NCBI GenBank assembly: GCA_029379385.1
Contig: CM055609.1
Location: forward strand, 4,960,001 to 5,024,000
Length of the DNA: 64,000 bases
Direction of reading: 5' to 3'
Source: Quillaja saponaria
Taxonomy: Eukaryota; Streptophyta; Magnoliopsida; Fabales; Quillajaceae
The notes under the pieces are model-generated. The model worked only from the letters and a program-made list of their open reading frames with translations. It was not told the origin of the DNA and searched no databases. The position numbers were made by a program, and so were the translations under genes. Below are positions 52,001 through 62,341 of the stretch, piece after piece (the stretch's first letter is position 1; each line of letters opens with the position of its first letter).

Positions 52001-53210
52001 CTACCGCTAAAGGCCATATATCATTGTATGGTAAACTGAGCAAAATCCATCTAAGTATTATGGTAGGGAAATAATGGCATGTTCCTTATTTACATGACCA
52101 CTAGATTATGTCAATTGTTCAAGAGTTAAATCAATTTTGTTGTGCTTTAACGATTCGCGATTAAAGTCGAGTCAAATCATAACCTGTTAATTTGGGATTA
52201 AATTAAATCGATCCAGTAGATTATTAAATTGTTATATATATAAAAAAAGAAAGAAAAAACTATATTTTATTTAGGTCTAATCAGATAGAAAGACATTGTA
52301 TCAGATTTTATTTTTTTTGGCCTGACATCATCATATCATATTGAGTTTTCATGAACTTGGATCGAATTAAAGTTGATCAATGATCCAACGCCAAGAGAAG
52401 CATAAACAGCCTTCAAGAGCAATTAATCATATTTAAATTTGAGCCATGTGTGTAACCTTGCTGCAGATTCTTAATCATATAATTAAATGAAAGATTTCAA
52501 ATTCTCCATTTGTTTAGTTTTTTTTTCTTTTTTTTATACTTATTAATCCAAATAACTGAAAATTAAATCGAGTCGGCTTTTAATTATAAGATTGGCATTC
52601 TTTGAATAAATGTTTTACCAACCATTAATTTCTTAGACAACTATTAAGAGATATTATTCCTTCAACCTTCTTTTTTTCATACATTATGTGTTTATTACAA
52701 AAAAGTCATGTAAATAATTTTAAACCTCAAAATTTATGTAGTTAACTATCTATATGGTCCATGTAGCCTTAGTTTATATGAGCACTACATGATGTTAGTT
52801 GTTCAAGATGTACTCCAATTACTTTTGTTAGGTGAAAGATGCGTGTAGAATAACCAAAGAAAAAAAATAATCTAAAATTCCTTTTTTTATTGATTTTAGT
52901 TGATGCTTATTTTTCTGAAAAATACAGAAGGAAAAAGAATTTCAGTAATGCGTAAAAGGACCATGTTGATTATAGATGAAGGTTTATTATTTTAAAGTTT
53001 AAATATTTGAGTTGAATGGAAGGTTGGCAACTGTGCTTTGTGATCGCTCTCGGCTTAGTCTCCTTATTCTGCAAAGTGGTCCACTTCTTCCATCTGGGCT
53101 TATACCACCATGGTTTCCTCCACTAACAGCAGAAGCTGCATGGGGCGTCAGTTTCCCAATCTGGGTTTTCTAAAGCAACAACCATGGCTTCTGGGTTTCA
53201 ATCTTTTATA
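47620..53210. repeat. Dispersed direct duplicate of a 180-bp block (47620-47800 and 53020-53210)
   Basis: Both copies contain TGTGATCGCTCTCGGCTT, ATTCTGCAAAGTGGTC, TGGTTTCCTCCACTAACAGC and ACCATGGCTTCTGGGTTTCA. The block sits in the spacer before RLP copies 3 and 4 and marks the tandem duplication unit of about 5.3 kb. Only the two end blocks are the repeat, not the sequence between. Confidence 0.75.
49031..51609 (+). pseudogene. EIX-type LRR receptor-like protein, copy 3 (5'-truncated pseudogene)
   Basis: Homology starts abruptly at about 49031, inside the LRRNT cap (TTTGTCTCCTGGACAGCTGA). The signal peptide, start codon and first cap cysteine region are gone. A 1-bp insertion follows at about 49080 (GGGGTAAGGG for GGGGTAGGG). 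A 1-bp loss at about 49690 breaks the LRR frame after LSRNQLQGEI. From 49705 to 51609 a clean 634-codon frame covers the remaining LRRs, island, acidic juxtamembrane stretch, TM (YISMGVGYITSYLVFWGSLL) and tail ending TQKDPQ. It is the only copy whose poly-A tract (A5 at 51371-51375) keeps the TM in frame with intact downstream sequence, so it shows the intact design of the C-terminus. No promoter-like or replacement 5' exon was identified. Confidence 0.88.
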
Positions 53211-53489
53211 TCGTTCAATTCTGATTAATATGACCGAAAATTGGGTTGACGAAAGAAATTGTAATCTTAAAATTAAGAAATCACTCCCCTCAAATGAGTC
53301 AAATCAATTGCACCAATTTTTTTTTTTTTTTTTTTTTACTCCATAGCTGAGGCTGGCTAATTCTTTCACCCAGCGCCCGCAAAACCATGACTTCTACCAC
53401 ACTTGGTCAGCACCCTCACATTGTTGGTGCAACGCAAAGCTCAGAGCCATGGCTCTGTTTCTTCAAATCTTAGACAATTGAGCTAGCTG
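51610..53489. other. Spacer between RLP copies 3 and 4
   Basis: 51610-52860 is the duplicated downstream flank shared by all four copies (second paralogous empty site at about 52680-52692). 53020-53210 is the duplicated block described separately. A T-run lies at 53320-53337. No gene recognised. Confidence 0.6.
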
Positions 53490-53880
53490 GGGTTATTAGA
53501 AACGAGATTGGATGCTGGATTGTGTGTCTTTTCCTGGAATTTAGGGCATGAATCCATATCTATGCTGAGTTATGGGCTCTCAAAAGAAGACTTATCCATG
53601 GTCATCCAACAGGGTTCCAGGCCCTTGGAATTGAAGTGGATGCATAGGCTATTTTGACTTGCAAGTGAAAAACTGATGCCATTGCCAATATTGTGGTACA
53701 ATGTTACTTTTCCATGCAGGGAACTTATGGAGCGTGTTCCAGAAATGGGCCAAGCACAATTTTAGAGAGGGTAATATGGGCGTGCATACCAATTACTCAA
53801 AAGCGATGCTTATCAGAATCAGGTCAGTGAAATTTATTCATCTTATTCGAGTTGTCCCTACTAATTATATTATATTTTTA
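53490..53880 (+). mobile_element. LINE-type RNase H domain remnant upstream of RLP copy 4
   Basis: Conceptual fragments in shifting frames follow the plant non-LTR retrotransposon RNase H order: AGVIRNEIGCWIV, FSWNLGHESISML, GIEVDA near 53625, then RELMERVPEMGQAQF and REGNMG near 53720-53780. Stops and frame changes make it non-functional. The 3' part recurs before RLP copy 1, so the LINE relic was duplicated with the receptor. Confidence 0.65.
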
Positions 53881-54071
53881 TTAAGGACTTTAGGAGGAGC
53901 CTTAATCACGCCAGACTGACTTGGAATTTACAAGTCAGTCTGGCGTTTGCATAAAGAAGAGAAAAGAAGCAACACAAATGGAAAATTTATTTTAATAGAT
54001 TACAAGCTAAAACACTTGCATTTCGTAACTCGTTTCTTTGGAGTGAAAAAATTCCTGTCTTGGTAATAATA

Positions 54072-55720
54072 ATATTCATTGTGGGTTGTAAGTTTCTTAA
54101 TCTATTACTACTTGTTATGTTCAATGCATTTCCAGTTATGGAACTTGTTCTTGGTGGTGATATTCGATGTATAGAGAGTGAACAAGCAGCTCTTCTCAAG
54201 TTTGAAGGAGGTTTCATTAGTCCTTCAAACCATTTTGTCTCCTGGACAGCTGAAGACGATTGTTGCAAGTGGAGAGGGGTAGGGTGTGACAACACAACTG
54301 GTCATGTTATTTCCCTTGATCTCCATAGTTCAAATACATATGACAATTTGCATGGTGAGTTAAGTCCTTCCCTGCTTGATTTTCCATATCTAAGTTATTT
54401 GGACTTGAGCCTCAATAATTTTCGTCAAAATAGGGTTCCGGATTTCCTTGGTTCTTTGACTAACTTAGAGTATCTCAACCTATCACAAGCTAGTTTTAAG
54501 GGAACTCTTCCTGAAAGTCTTGGAAACATCTCAGGACTACAATGTCTTGATTTGAGTGGTAATGGCTTCTCTCTTAGAGTCAACATCCTCGATTGGCTTT
54601 CTGGTCTTACTTCCCTTAAAATCCTTGATTTATCTGGAAGAATACCCGATTCCATTGGATATGGAACTCATCTGAGAACGTTGCCTTTGGAAAGTAATAT
54701 ACTACATGGAGAACTGCCATCTTCTTTAAGAAACTGTACAGATTTAGTTGTCTTGGGCCTCTCAGTGAACAGATTGTCTGGAGACATACCAGCATGGATA
54801 GGAGAGAATTTAATCAATCTGATGCTTTTCATCTTAAGAATAATCAGTTTGGTGGGAGGATCCCTTTGCAGCTGTGCAAATTACAGTTTATACTGATCTT
54901 AGATTTGTCCATGAATAATATTTTAGGAAAAATTCCAAGCTGCATTGACAATTTCCTTGCATGGCAGGTTTGGAAGATGTACATTCTTATATTTATAATC
55001 CTTACGCAACATACACTAAGAAGGACCTGATGAATTTCACTGTTGAAAAATCTATACTTAAACAATCTACTATTGAATTGGGAAGGGATCGCCTGATCAG
55101 TTTGTATAAAGAAATTGATCTTTCACAGAACCAGTTATCAGGAGTGATACCTGAAGACATTGGGAGCTTAATCAAATTAAATCTTTTGAATATTTCAGGC
55201 AATCATCTAACTGCAACAATGCCATATACCATCGGTGGACTAGGAGAAATAGAAGGTATTGATTTGTCAAGGAATCAGCTCTCATGCTCCATACCGCCTA
55301 GCATAGTTGATTTACCTTGGCTTTCTCTTTTTAATGTGTCATACAATAACTTGTCGGGTAAAATTCCAGCTGAAAAGCAATTTACAACTTTTGACTCATC
55401 ATCCCACATAGGTAATTCTAACCTCTGTGGACTTCCACTTAAAAAGAAATGCTTGAGAAGAGAATCATATGAACCTCAGAATTGCCTTGATGGAAAAGAA
55501 GAAAAAAAAAAAAGGTGTTGAAGATGAAGACAGAGATGGGCTTGGAATACCTTCATTCTACATAAGCATGGGAGTGGGGTATATTACAGGTTATTTGGTT
55601 TTCTGGGGTTCCTTGTTCTTAAATAGATCTTGGAGATATGCATATTTCCGTTTCTTGGTAAGTATAAATGACAAGATTTATGTGATAGTAGCAGTTCAAG
55701 TGGCAAAGTTGGGAAGGTAG
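54072..55720 (+). pseudogene. EIX-type LRR receptor-like protein, copy 4 (internally deleted pseudogene)
   Basis: The start codon is ATA instead of ATG at 54072-54074. The LRRNT cap and first LRRs are intact, but at about 54633 the frame jumps from LTSLKILDLSG straight to RIPDSIGYGTHLR. Most of the central LRRs, about 1.1 kb relative to copy 2, are deleted with the frame kept. The two parental sequences share TATCTGG at the joint. Further lesions are a 1-bp loss at about 54840, a short loss near 54958 (CTTGCATGG for CTTACCATGG), a twelve-A run at 55502-55513 that shifts the frame before the TM, and a stop at 55718-55720 in the tail. The TM itself (YISMGVGYITGYLVFWGSLF) is still readable. Confidence 0.9.
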
Positions 55721-56896
55721 TTTCAGACTCAGAAAGATCCACAAATAAGGGAGACATTCCAATTTGGGGTTAGTAATAGTATTTTATATATTTTTTTAGT
55801 CTTTTGTTATCCCTCAGTTTCCCCTGTAAGTGTTGTCATGTGCTGAAACTTGCTTGTTTACTTAAGTTGATGAATAAATTCCTGATTCACAAAAATGAAA
55901 GGTGTTCTAGGTCTATATATTCAGAATTTTCATTTTTAGACGTGATTTTACAAATGTAATTTAAATAATTATTATTATATTACACTAAGATAATAATAGC
56001 TAAACTTGTAGGCTTTTCTTATCTGATTCATAGTTGGGAAATCTCAGACCTATTTGGAGATGCCATGTGTTTTGAAGTGTTTAGTATGATAAAGCATGAA
56101 GTTGTCTTTTTGAATCCTCTGTTATATTACAAATTCTACTGCTAAAGACCATACAAGTCTGTATGGTAAACTGAGCAAAATCCATCCAAGCATTATAGGG
56201 TGGTGACTGTAGGTGGATGGCCATTGTGCCTGACCATTAACATACATTATAAATGCAACTTAATACAAACTGATTGCTGGGTGTTGACTAGCATTTTAAT
56301 TGATGAGTAGAAGAAAACGGAGATAATGTCATGTTCTTGTTTTACATGACCACCAAGTTGAATCATTTCGTGTTTTAAACGATTTGTTATAAGAGTTAGA
56401 GTCAGATCAGATAATAATCGTTTAATTTTGAATTAAATTGAAACAATTCATTGAATTATTATAGAATTGTATAAAAGTATAAGAAAGAAAATGTAAATTA
56501 TATTTTATTCAGATCTAATTAGTTTTTAAGATATGAAGCAGATTGGATTTTCATGAATTTGGATCAAGTTAAATTTGATCAATGATCCAACCCCAAGAGA
56601 AGCATAAACAGCATTAAAGAGCAATTAATCATATTTACCTTTGAGCCATGTGTGTAAAGCAAGATTCTTAATCATATAAATAAATGAATGGTTTTAATTC
56701 TCAATTTGTTTTGTTTTATAACTTTTTATTTATTTACTTATTTTATTTTTTGTGCTTGTCAAATAACTGAAATTAAATCGAGTGGGCTTTCAATTATAAG
56801 ATTGACATTCTTTGAATGAAAGAATTACCAACCATTAATTTCTTAGATGGCTATTAAGAGATATTATTCCTTCAATCTTCTTCTTTTACATGCATT
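55721..56896. other. Downstream flank of RLP copy 4
   Basis: Shared flank of the tandem units up to the point where the LTR element is inserted. No gene recognised. Confidence 0.6.
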
Positions 56897-56901
56897 AGAT
56901 G

Positions 56902-57139
56902 TGTTAATACAAACATTAACAAAGCCCAATAAGCTCAGGCCCACCAAAGGCCTTACAAATACAAGCTCTCACGCTATGAAAAAAGTTAAGTCTCTATACA
57001 CCTTAGCTCTCCCCTTATCTCTCTAGATACTGACTTAAGCTTCGGAGTGCTGACAGGTCTCCAGGACCACCCTACAGGTCTCCAGCTTGGACACATGGAG
57101 GAGACCAGCTCTCCAGCTCGGACAAATCCAACATTAACA
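56902..57139. repeat. 5' LTR
   Basis: 238 bp, TG...CA ends with TGTTAAT/ATTAACA terminal inverted repeat. Matches 59528-59737. Confidence 0.9.
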
Positions 57140-57226
57140 TTAGCGTTGTCTGTGGGAAATTCATATAATTTGAATTTCCTAACCTCCACGCAGCTCTCCA
57201 GGTCTCCAATCATTGGGCGAGCTACT

Positions 57227-57935
57227 CTTCCAATCAATTTTCAGGCCAATTCCAGCTACCTGAGAACTCGGACGATCACCCGAATTGAAGCTACCGAACT
57301 CACGGGTCGTCCCATCTGAACCGGTAGCTCGCTGGATCATTCACGCGCCTCCACGCGCTGCCACAAACAGCGGAACTCCTCAAGGTTGCCAGATTGGGTG
57401 CATGGTAAGCTGCACTTCCAATCAATTTTCAGGCCAATTCCGGCCACCTGAGAACTGGGGCAATCGCCCGAATTGAAGCTGATGACCTCACGGGCCTTCC
57501 CGTCCAAACTGGTAGCTCTCCGGATCATGCACGCGCCTCCATGCACTGCCACAAGGGGCGGTACTCCTCAAGGTCGCCAGATTCGGTGCATGGCGAGCAG
57601 CACTTCCAATCAATTTTCAGGCCAATTCCGGTGATTTAAGAACTCGGGCGACCACCTAAATTGAAGCTACCGACTTCATGGGTCGTTCCATCCAAACCGG
57701 TAGCTCTCTGGATCATGCACGCGCCTCCACGCACTGCCACAAGTGGCGGCACTCCTCAAGGTAGCCAGATTGGGTTAATTGCGAGTTGCACTTCCAATCA
57801 ATTTTCAGGCCAATTCCGGCGACCTCGGGCGACCACCAGAATTGAAGCTGCCGACCTCACGGGTCGTCCCGTCCAAATTGGCAGCTCGCCGGATCATGCA
57901 CGCTCCCCCACGCTCGACTATAAGCGGCGGCACTT
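57227..57935. repeat. 188-bp tandem repeat, nearly four copies
   Basis: CTTCCAATCAATTTTCAGGC begins at 57227, 57415, 57603 and 57791, exactly 188 bp apart. Each unit also has GAATTGAAGCT, CACGGGTCGTCC-like and CACGCGCCTCCACGC-like blocks. GC-rich compared with the surroundings and inside the LTR element. Confidence 0.9.
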
Positions 57936-58786
57936 CGTCAGATCGCCAACTTTGGGAATGGCACAAGCCTCTCCCAACTTAGCCCACCAAGAGCCCAGCC
58001 CAATAAAAGTGCAGTGCAGATCTCCAACTCGGGCTGACAAACAAAGCCCACCATGTCGGCCCAAATCCAAACAAAGCCCATGTTATCTATTTTGTTATAT
58101 GGTACCTATACTTCATATATATTATGGTAATGACCTATATATTTTACATATTTACACAATTGTCTCAAATATTTAAATAATTATAATTTTGAACTGTTAA
58201 TTTAACTATATTTCACATTCGGGTCAAATATATTTTGAAATTACATAAATGACCCAATTTTTATAAATTCACATAATTACCACATATCTTTTCATATTTA
58301 TCAAATATGCCCCTATTATTTATATTATTTACTTAAATGATTCAAATTAATTGCACAGTAGTCCACAGGCTTTTATATTATCATATAATTGATTAATTGT
58401 TGGATTACATGTTCATCAACAACAAAAATATTCAAAGTCTTGAAAATAAAGGGTAGGGTGGCCAAAAACACCATAATTATAAGGCCATCACAAAAATGAC
58501 CCGATCACTCACTTGACAAAATAATGGGCGTCTTAAGGTATAGTGGACCAATAATTCACCTTGTCTACATCTTGCACTTTGTAGCAAGATAAAAATGATA
58601 ATTACAATGCAACTATATCTTTGATATATTATTGTATATTCAGAAAGCATATTATTACATATTCACCATCACATGTGGCTAATGAATTTTTCTATTGAGA
58701 TCGGTCGTTTAACCACAATTGCAAGAAATTTCAGCAAGTGAATTTGAAAGGGAGAGGCATAGCCCCCTAAAACTAATCAAAAAGAA

Positions 58787-59212
58787 GATCTCCAAAACCC
58801 CGGTGCGGTTGAGGTTCACTGGTCGATTCAACGACCCTGACAGGTAACTTGACAGCTCGGTGCTCTCTGTCAGGCACGTGAGGCAGCCAGGTTTTCACCC
58901 GCGGTCTGAGCCTCCGTCGAGTCCCCAAGATCTCCAAACCCGGGTGCGGTCGAGGTTCACCTGGTCGATTCAACGACCCTGACAGGGAACTCGACAGCCC
59001 GGTGCTCGCGGTCAGGCACGCGAGGCCGCCAGGTTTTCACCCGCTGTCCGAGCCTCCGCCGAGTTCCCAAGATCTCCAAAACCCGGGTCAGAAACGGTTA
59101 AGATTCACTTAGTCGATCCAACGGCCTTGACAAGGAACTCAACCTCCCCGATGCTCGCAGTCCAGGCACTCGAGAACCCAGCCGTCCGAGCCTCCGCCGA
59201 GTTCGCCCGCAA
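58787..59212. repeat. 142-bp tandem repeat, three copies
   Basis: GATCTCCAAA begins at 58787, 58929 and 59071, exactly 142 bp apart; the units carry GTCGATTCAACGACCCTGAC or a variant and GAGCCTCCGCCGAGTT-like ends. The third unit is the most diverged. Lies in the 3' half of the LTR element interior. Confidence 0.88.
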
Positions 59213-59527
59213 AATGTCCTCACTCAGATATTTAACTCTCCAAAGGTGAACTCTAGTACTGCACGACTTTTTAATCATAAAACATATTGTTTTACCCTTA
59301 TGTGTGCCTAACAAATTTTCTTTTGAGATCAACTGTTTAACCATAGTTGCAGGGAAATTTCACAGCCCAAGACAAAGGAAGTTAGAGCTGCGAGCTCACC
59401 CCAACGTTGCAAGGCTTAGAGTCAAAAGCTCATCCGCTAAAAAAAAGCTCAATTAGCACTGGTTTTGCCCTTAGTTGACTTCAAGTCTGAGTTATTTCAT
59501 TTCTCGAACTTGTTTTTGAGGGACTTA

Positions 59528-59737
59528 TGTTAATACAAATATTAACAAAGCCCAATAAGCCCAGGCCCACCAAAGACCCTACAAATACAAGTTCTCACAC
59601 TACGAAAAAAGTTAAGTCTCTCTAGTACTGATTTGAACTTCGGAGTGCTAATAGGTCTCCAGGACCACCCTGCAGGTCTCCAGCTCGGACACATAGAGGA
59701 GACCAGCTCTCCAGCTCGGACAAATCCAACATTAACA
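59528..59737. repeat. 3' LTR
   Basis: 210 bp; lacks about 28 bp present in the 5' LTR around 57001-57030. Followed directly by the target duplication AGATG. Confidence 0.9.
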
Positions 59738-59742
59738 AGATG

Positions 59743-60116
59743 TTTATTAAATAGTCAAGAATAATTCTTTTTTCAACAATTAGGTTCGTCAATTCTAAAG
59801 TAGAACGTGCAGGGTGAAATTGGATGTTACGGGTTTTGAACCCAAATATTTTCATGAACAAACTTATGCCGAACCAATTCATTATTGGCATCAAAATTAA
59901 TTTAATCACAATTATAATAACTTAATCTTATAAATAACTATAAAATTATAGATGAATTATAATAATTCACCTAACAACCAATAAATTATAATACATGCGA
60001 TAATAATTTAAACTTTACACTTGATCTAAAAGAATTATTTACAAATCAAACTATAGAAAAAGGGGTTTATGTTTTCAAATTTTTATTCCTAAAATAAAAG
60101 TTTATCTTATATTTTT

Positions 60117-60151
<35 letters not shown>

Positions 60152-60306
60152 AAGGAAAAGGGAGAAGTAAAAGCTGAACAACAAGCGACGCGACAATACC
60201 AGAGACAGATCCAAAGTATTACGTTCTTCATCGTTTTTAAGCACTTTCATTCTTTGCGACACGAGATACAATTTTGTTTTAGAGAGAGAAAAAGAAGAGA
60301 GGGAAT
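59743..60306. other. Spacer and promoter of the p24 gene
   Basis: AT-rich. A run of 31 adenines occupies 60119-60149, some 160 bases before the p24 ATG. The 60160-60306 stretch is purine-rich with GAGAGA motifs and is probably the 5' leader. Confidence 0.55.
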
Positions 60307-62341
60307 ATGGGGAAGGGAGACATCTGGTTGCCATTCTTAGTTGTCGTATGCTTCTTCACCAGCAGTCTTGTACGACCGGCCCATGCTATATGGCTCAACT
60401 TGCCGACCACCGGGACAAAGTGCGTTTCCGAAGAAATTCAGAACAACGTCGTTGTTTTGGCGGATTACGTTGTCGTCTCCGATGATCCTTCATATAATCC
60501 TACCATCGCCGTGAAGGTATGGAATTTCGGCTTTTCATCGATCATTTGAGATACCCAATTCAATTTCCTTTCCTGGGTTTGCTAAATTGTCTATCAATTA
60601 GGGTTTCAAATTGTACGCTAGATTTTTCTCCGTAATTATTTATTAGATTGGTCGATGAATGAAAAATGAGGAAAATTTGACAATGAATGGTGGTGGGTAT
60701 AAGATATGTGCATGGCTTATAAAGTAAATAGTAAATAGCGAGTTGGTGGCTATGCTGCACATATATTCTATATGCCCTGCTTGTTCAGCGCCTGGTGTAG
60801 AACTTCTTTTTTTAGCCAATATTGGGTTTTATTTCCCAAATCATGATTGATCTAAGATTGGTTCAATTCTTATTTGTGTGGAAACATACTGGTTATTTTA
60901 CGCGCAACCTTGTAAAAGCTGAATTAAGTGTGATCTAGTGGATTGTTTACAATATGCATGAGAGAATTAAGTAATTATATTATTGCTTAGTTTTTATCTT
61001 CTCCAGCAAAACTTATCTGGGTAATAAAGTCAACTCAGGATAAACTTTTAAGTGAATTTTCTATTCCAGTTTTTAATGGTAATTGTTTCTTTAGGTGACA
61101 TCACCGTATGGGAACACTCTTCACCATCGGGAGAATACAACACACGGTCAATTTGCATTTACAACTCAAGAGGCTGGCAATTATCTGGCATGTTTCTGGG
61201 TGGATTGGCATCAACAAGGAGGTGGAGATGTAAGTGTCAACCTTGACTGGAGAACTGGAATTGCAGCTAAAGATTGGGAGTCAGTTGCAAGAAAAGAGAA
61301 GATTGAGGTAAGCATTTTCGTAGTATCATCAGTTTCCCATATTCATATGTTTTTCTCCTAGAATTTTACATTTAACCTGGACATCGGAGAGTGATTTTAT
61401 TCTGATTATAATAGGTCCAAGAAAACTTTCTGGAAGTGAATGCATATTTTATAATTGTACAATCTAATTGAAATATCTTTCTTTTCTTACTTGTTCTAGT
61501 ATGAAGGGCAACAAGGCAGAGCTTCTGCTCGCTAAATGAAGTAAAGACAAAGTGGATACTTATATGTTGCTAGCATTGAATTACGAACTTGAGTTCCATT
61601 GTTGGTACTTAATACTTTTGACCTGAACAATAGACCTGTAACGTTTTAATATGATTAAGTTAACAGTGCTGACATTCATTTTACCCATTACTATCCCCCT
61701 ATGAACTGTCAGATTTAGTATTATTTGAGTATTGTGCCCATTGTTGCAAACTTGGATAGCACTGATACTGGAAATTTATGTTCTCTCAAAACCATTAATT
61801 TTGTTTAATGCATGTACTTCATTTGGAAAAATAAGAATAATAAGTGAAAATAAAGCAAAAAAGGAATTTCCCTTTTCTTTAGTGGGAGGTGGTAGAGGAA
61901 AAAAATTTGTTGAGTTAGAACATGTTGGGGTATTTTCATTTATTGTATCCATCCTTGCCTTTTGTAAATTTTCTTTTATGATGCCCTAACTCCTATGCTT
62001 TTCTGTGTGTTGTCCATACCTAGGGTGTCGAACTTGAGCTGAGGAAACTTGAAGGAGCAGTGGAGGCCATCCATGAGAACTTACTCTATCTTAAGAGCAG
62101 GTAATTTTACAAATGTATGTTGGGATACATCCAGATGTGAGCATTTTCTTCAAAATTAGCTTGATGTATTCGTTTTGTCTATTTGCATTTACCCAGAGAA
62201 GCAGACATGAGGATGGTGAGCGAGAAAACTAATACCAGGGTGGCCATGTTTAGCATTATGTCCCTGGCTGTCTGCATTGCAGTTTCAGGTCTGCAGTTGT
62301 TGTACTTGAAGAAATTCTTTCAGAAGAAGAAGCTTATCTAG
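60307..62341 (+). CDS. p24-delta family cargo receptor (emp24/GOLD), 4 exons, 214 aa
   Basis: Exons: 60307-60516, 61095-61307, 62024-62100, 62197-62341. They sum to 215 codons with the stop, all GT-AG. A signal peptide covers residues 1-27 ([13 protein letters not shown], cut after AHA). The GOLD domain follows, with its two cysteines ([10 protein letters not shown] and [10 protein letters not shown]) and the delta-type motif [23 protein letters not shown]. Then come the coiled coil ([20 protein letters not shown]), one TM helix (about 182-204, [19 protein letters not shown]) and a short cytosolic tail [10 protein letters not shown]. The tail holds a phenylalanine pair and a C-terminal KKxx dilysine COPI-binding signal. 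Family knowledge: p24 proteins cycle between ER and Golgi in COPII and COPI vesicles and help sort cargo such as GPI-anchored proteins. Length and residues are typical, so it should be functional. Confidence 0.93.

Larger units (their letters stand above)
56902..59737. mobile_element. Non-autonomous LTR retrotransposon, 2836 bp, with target duplication
   Basis: Direct terminal repeats at 56902-57139 and 59528-59737 both start TGTTAATAC and end CATTAACA or TATTAACA-like CA. The element is flanked by the 5-bp target duplication AGATG (56897-56901 and 59738-59742). Just inside the 5' LTR, 57140-57158 reads TTAGCGTTGTCTGTGGGAA, differing by two transitions from the TTGGCGCCGTCTGTGGGAA primer binding site common in plant gypsy-type elements (from memory). 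No gag, protease, RT or integrase is visible in the 2.4 kb interior, which is mostly two tandem arrays and AT-rich filler. The element must have moved with proteins from elsewhere (LARD or TRIM-like). The LTRs differ by about 15 substitutions, all transitions, plus a deletion in the 3' LTR, so the insertion is old. Confidence 0.9.

Noticed and set aside
56986..58176. Several open frames of 60-170 codons in the LTR element
   Set aside because: They arise because the 188-bp unit is open in several frames; they repeat themselves, run on both strands and match no gag or pol motif.
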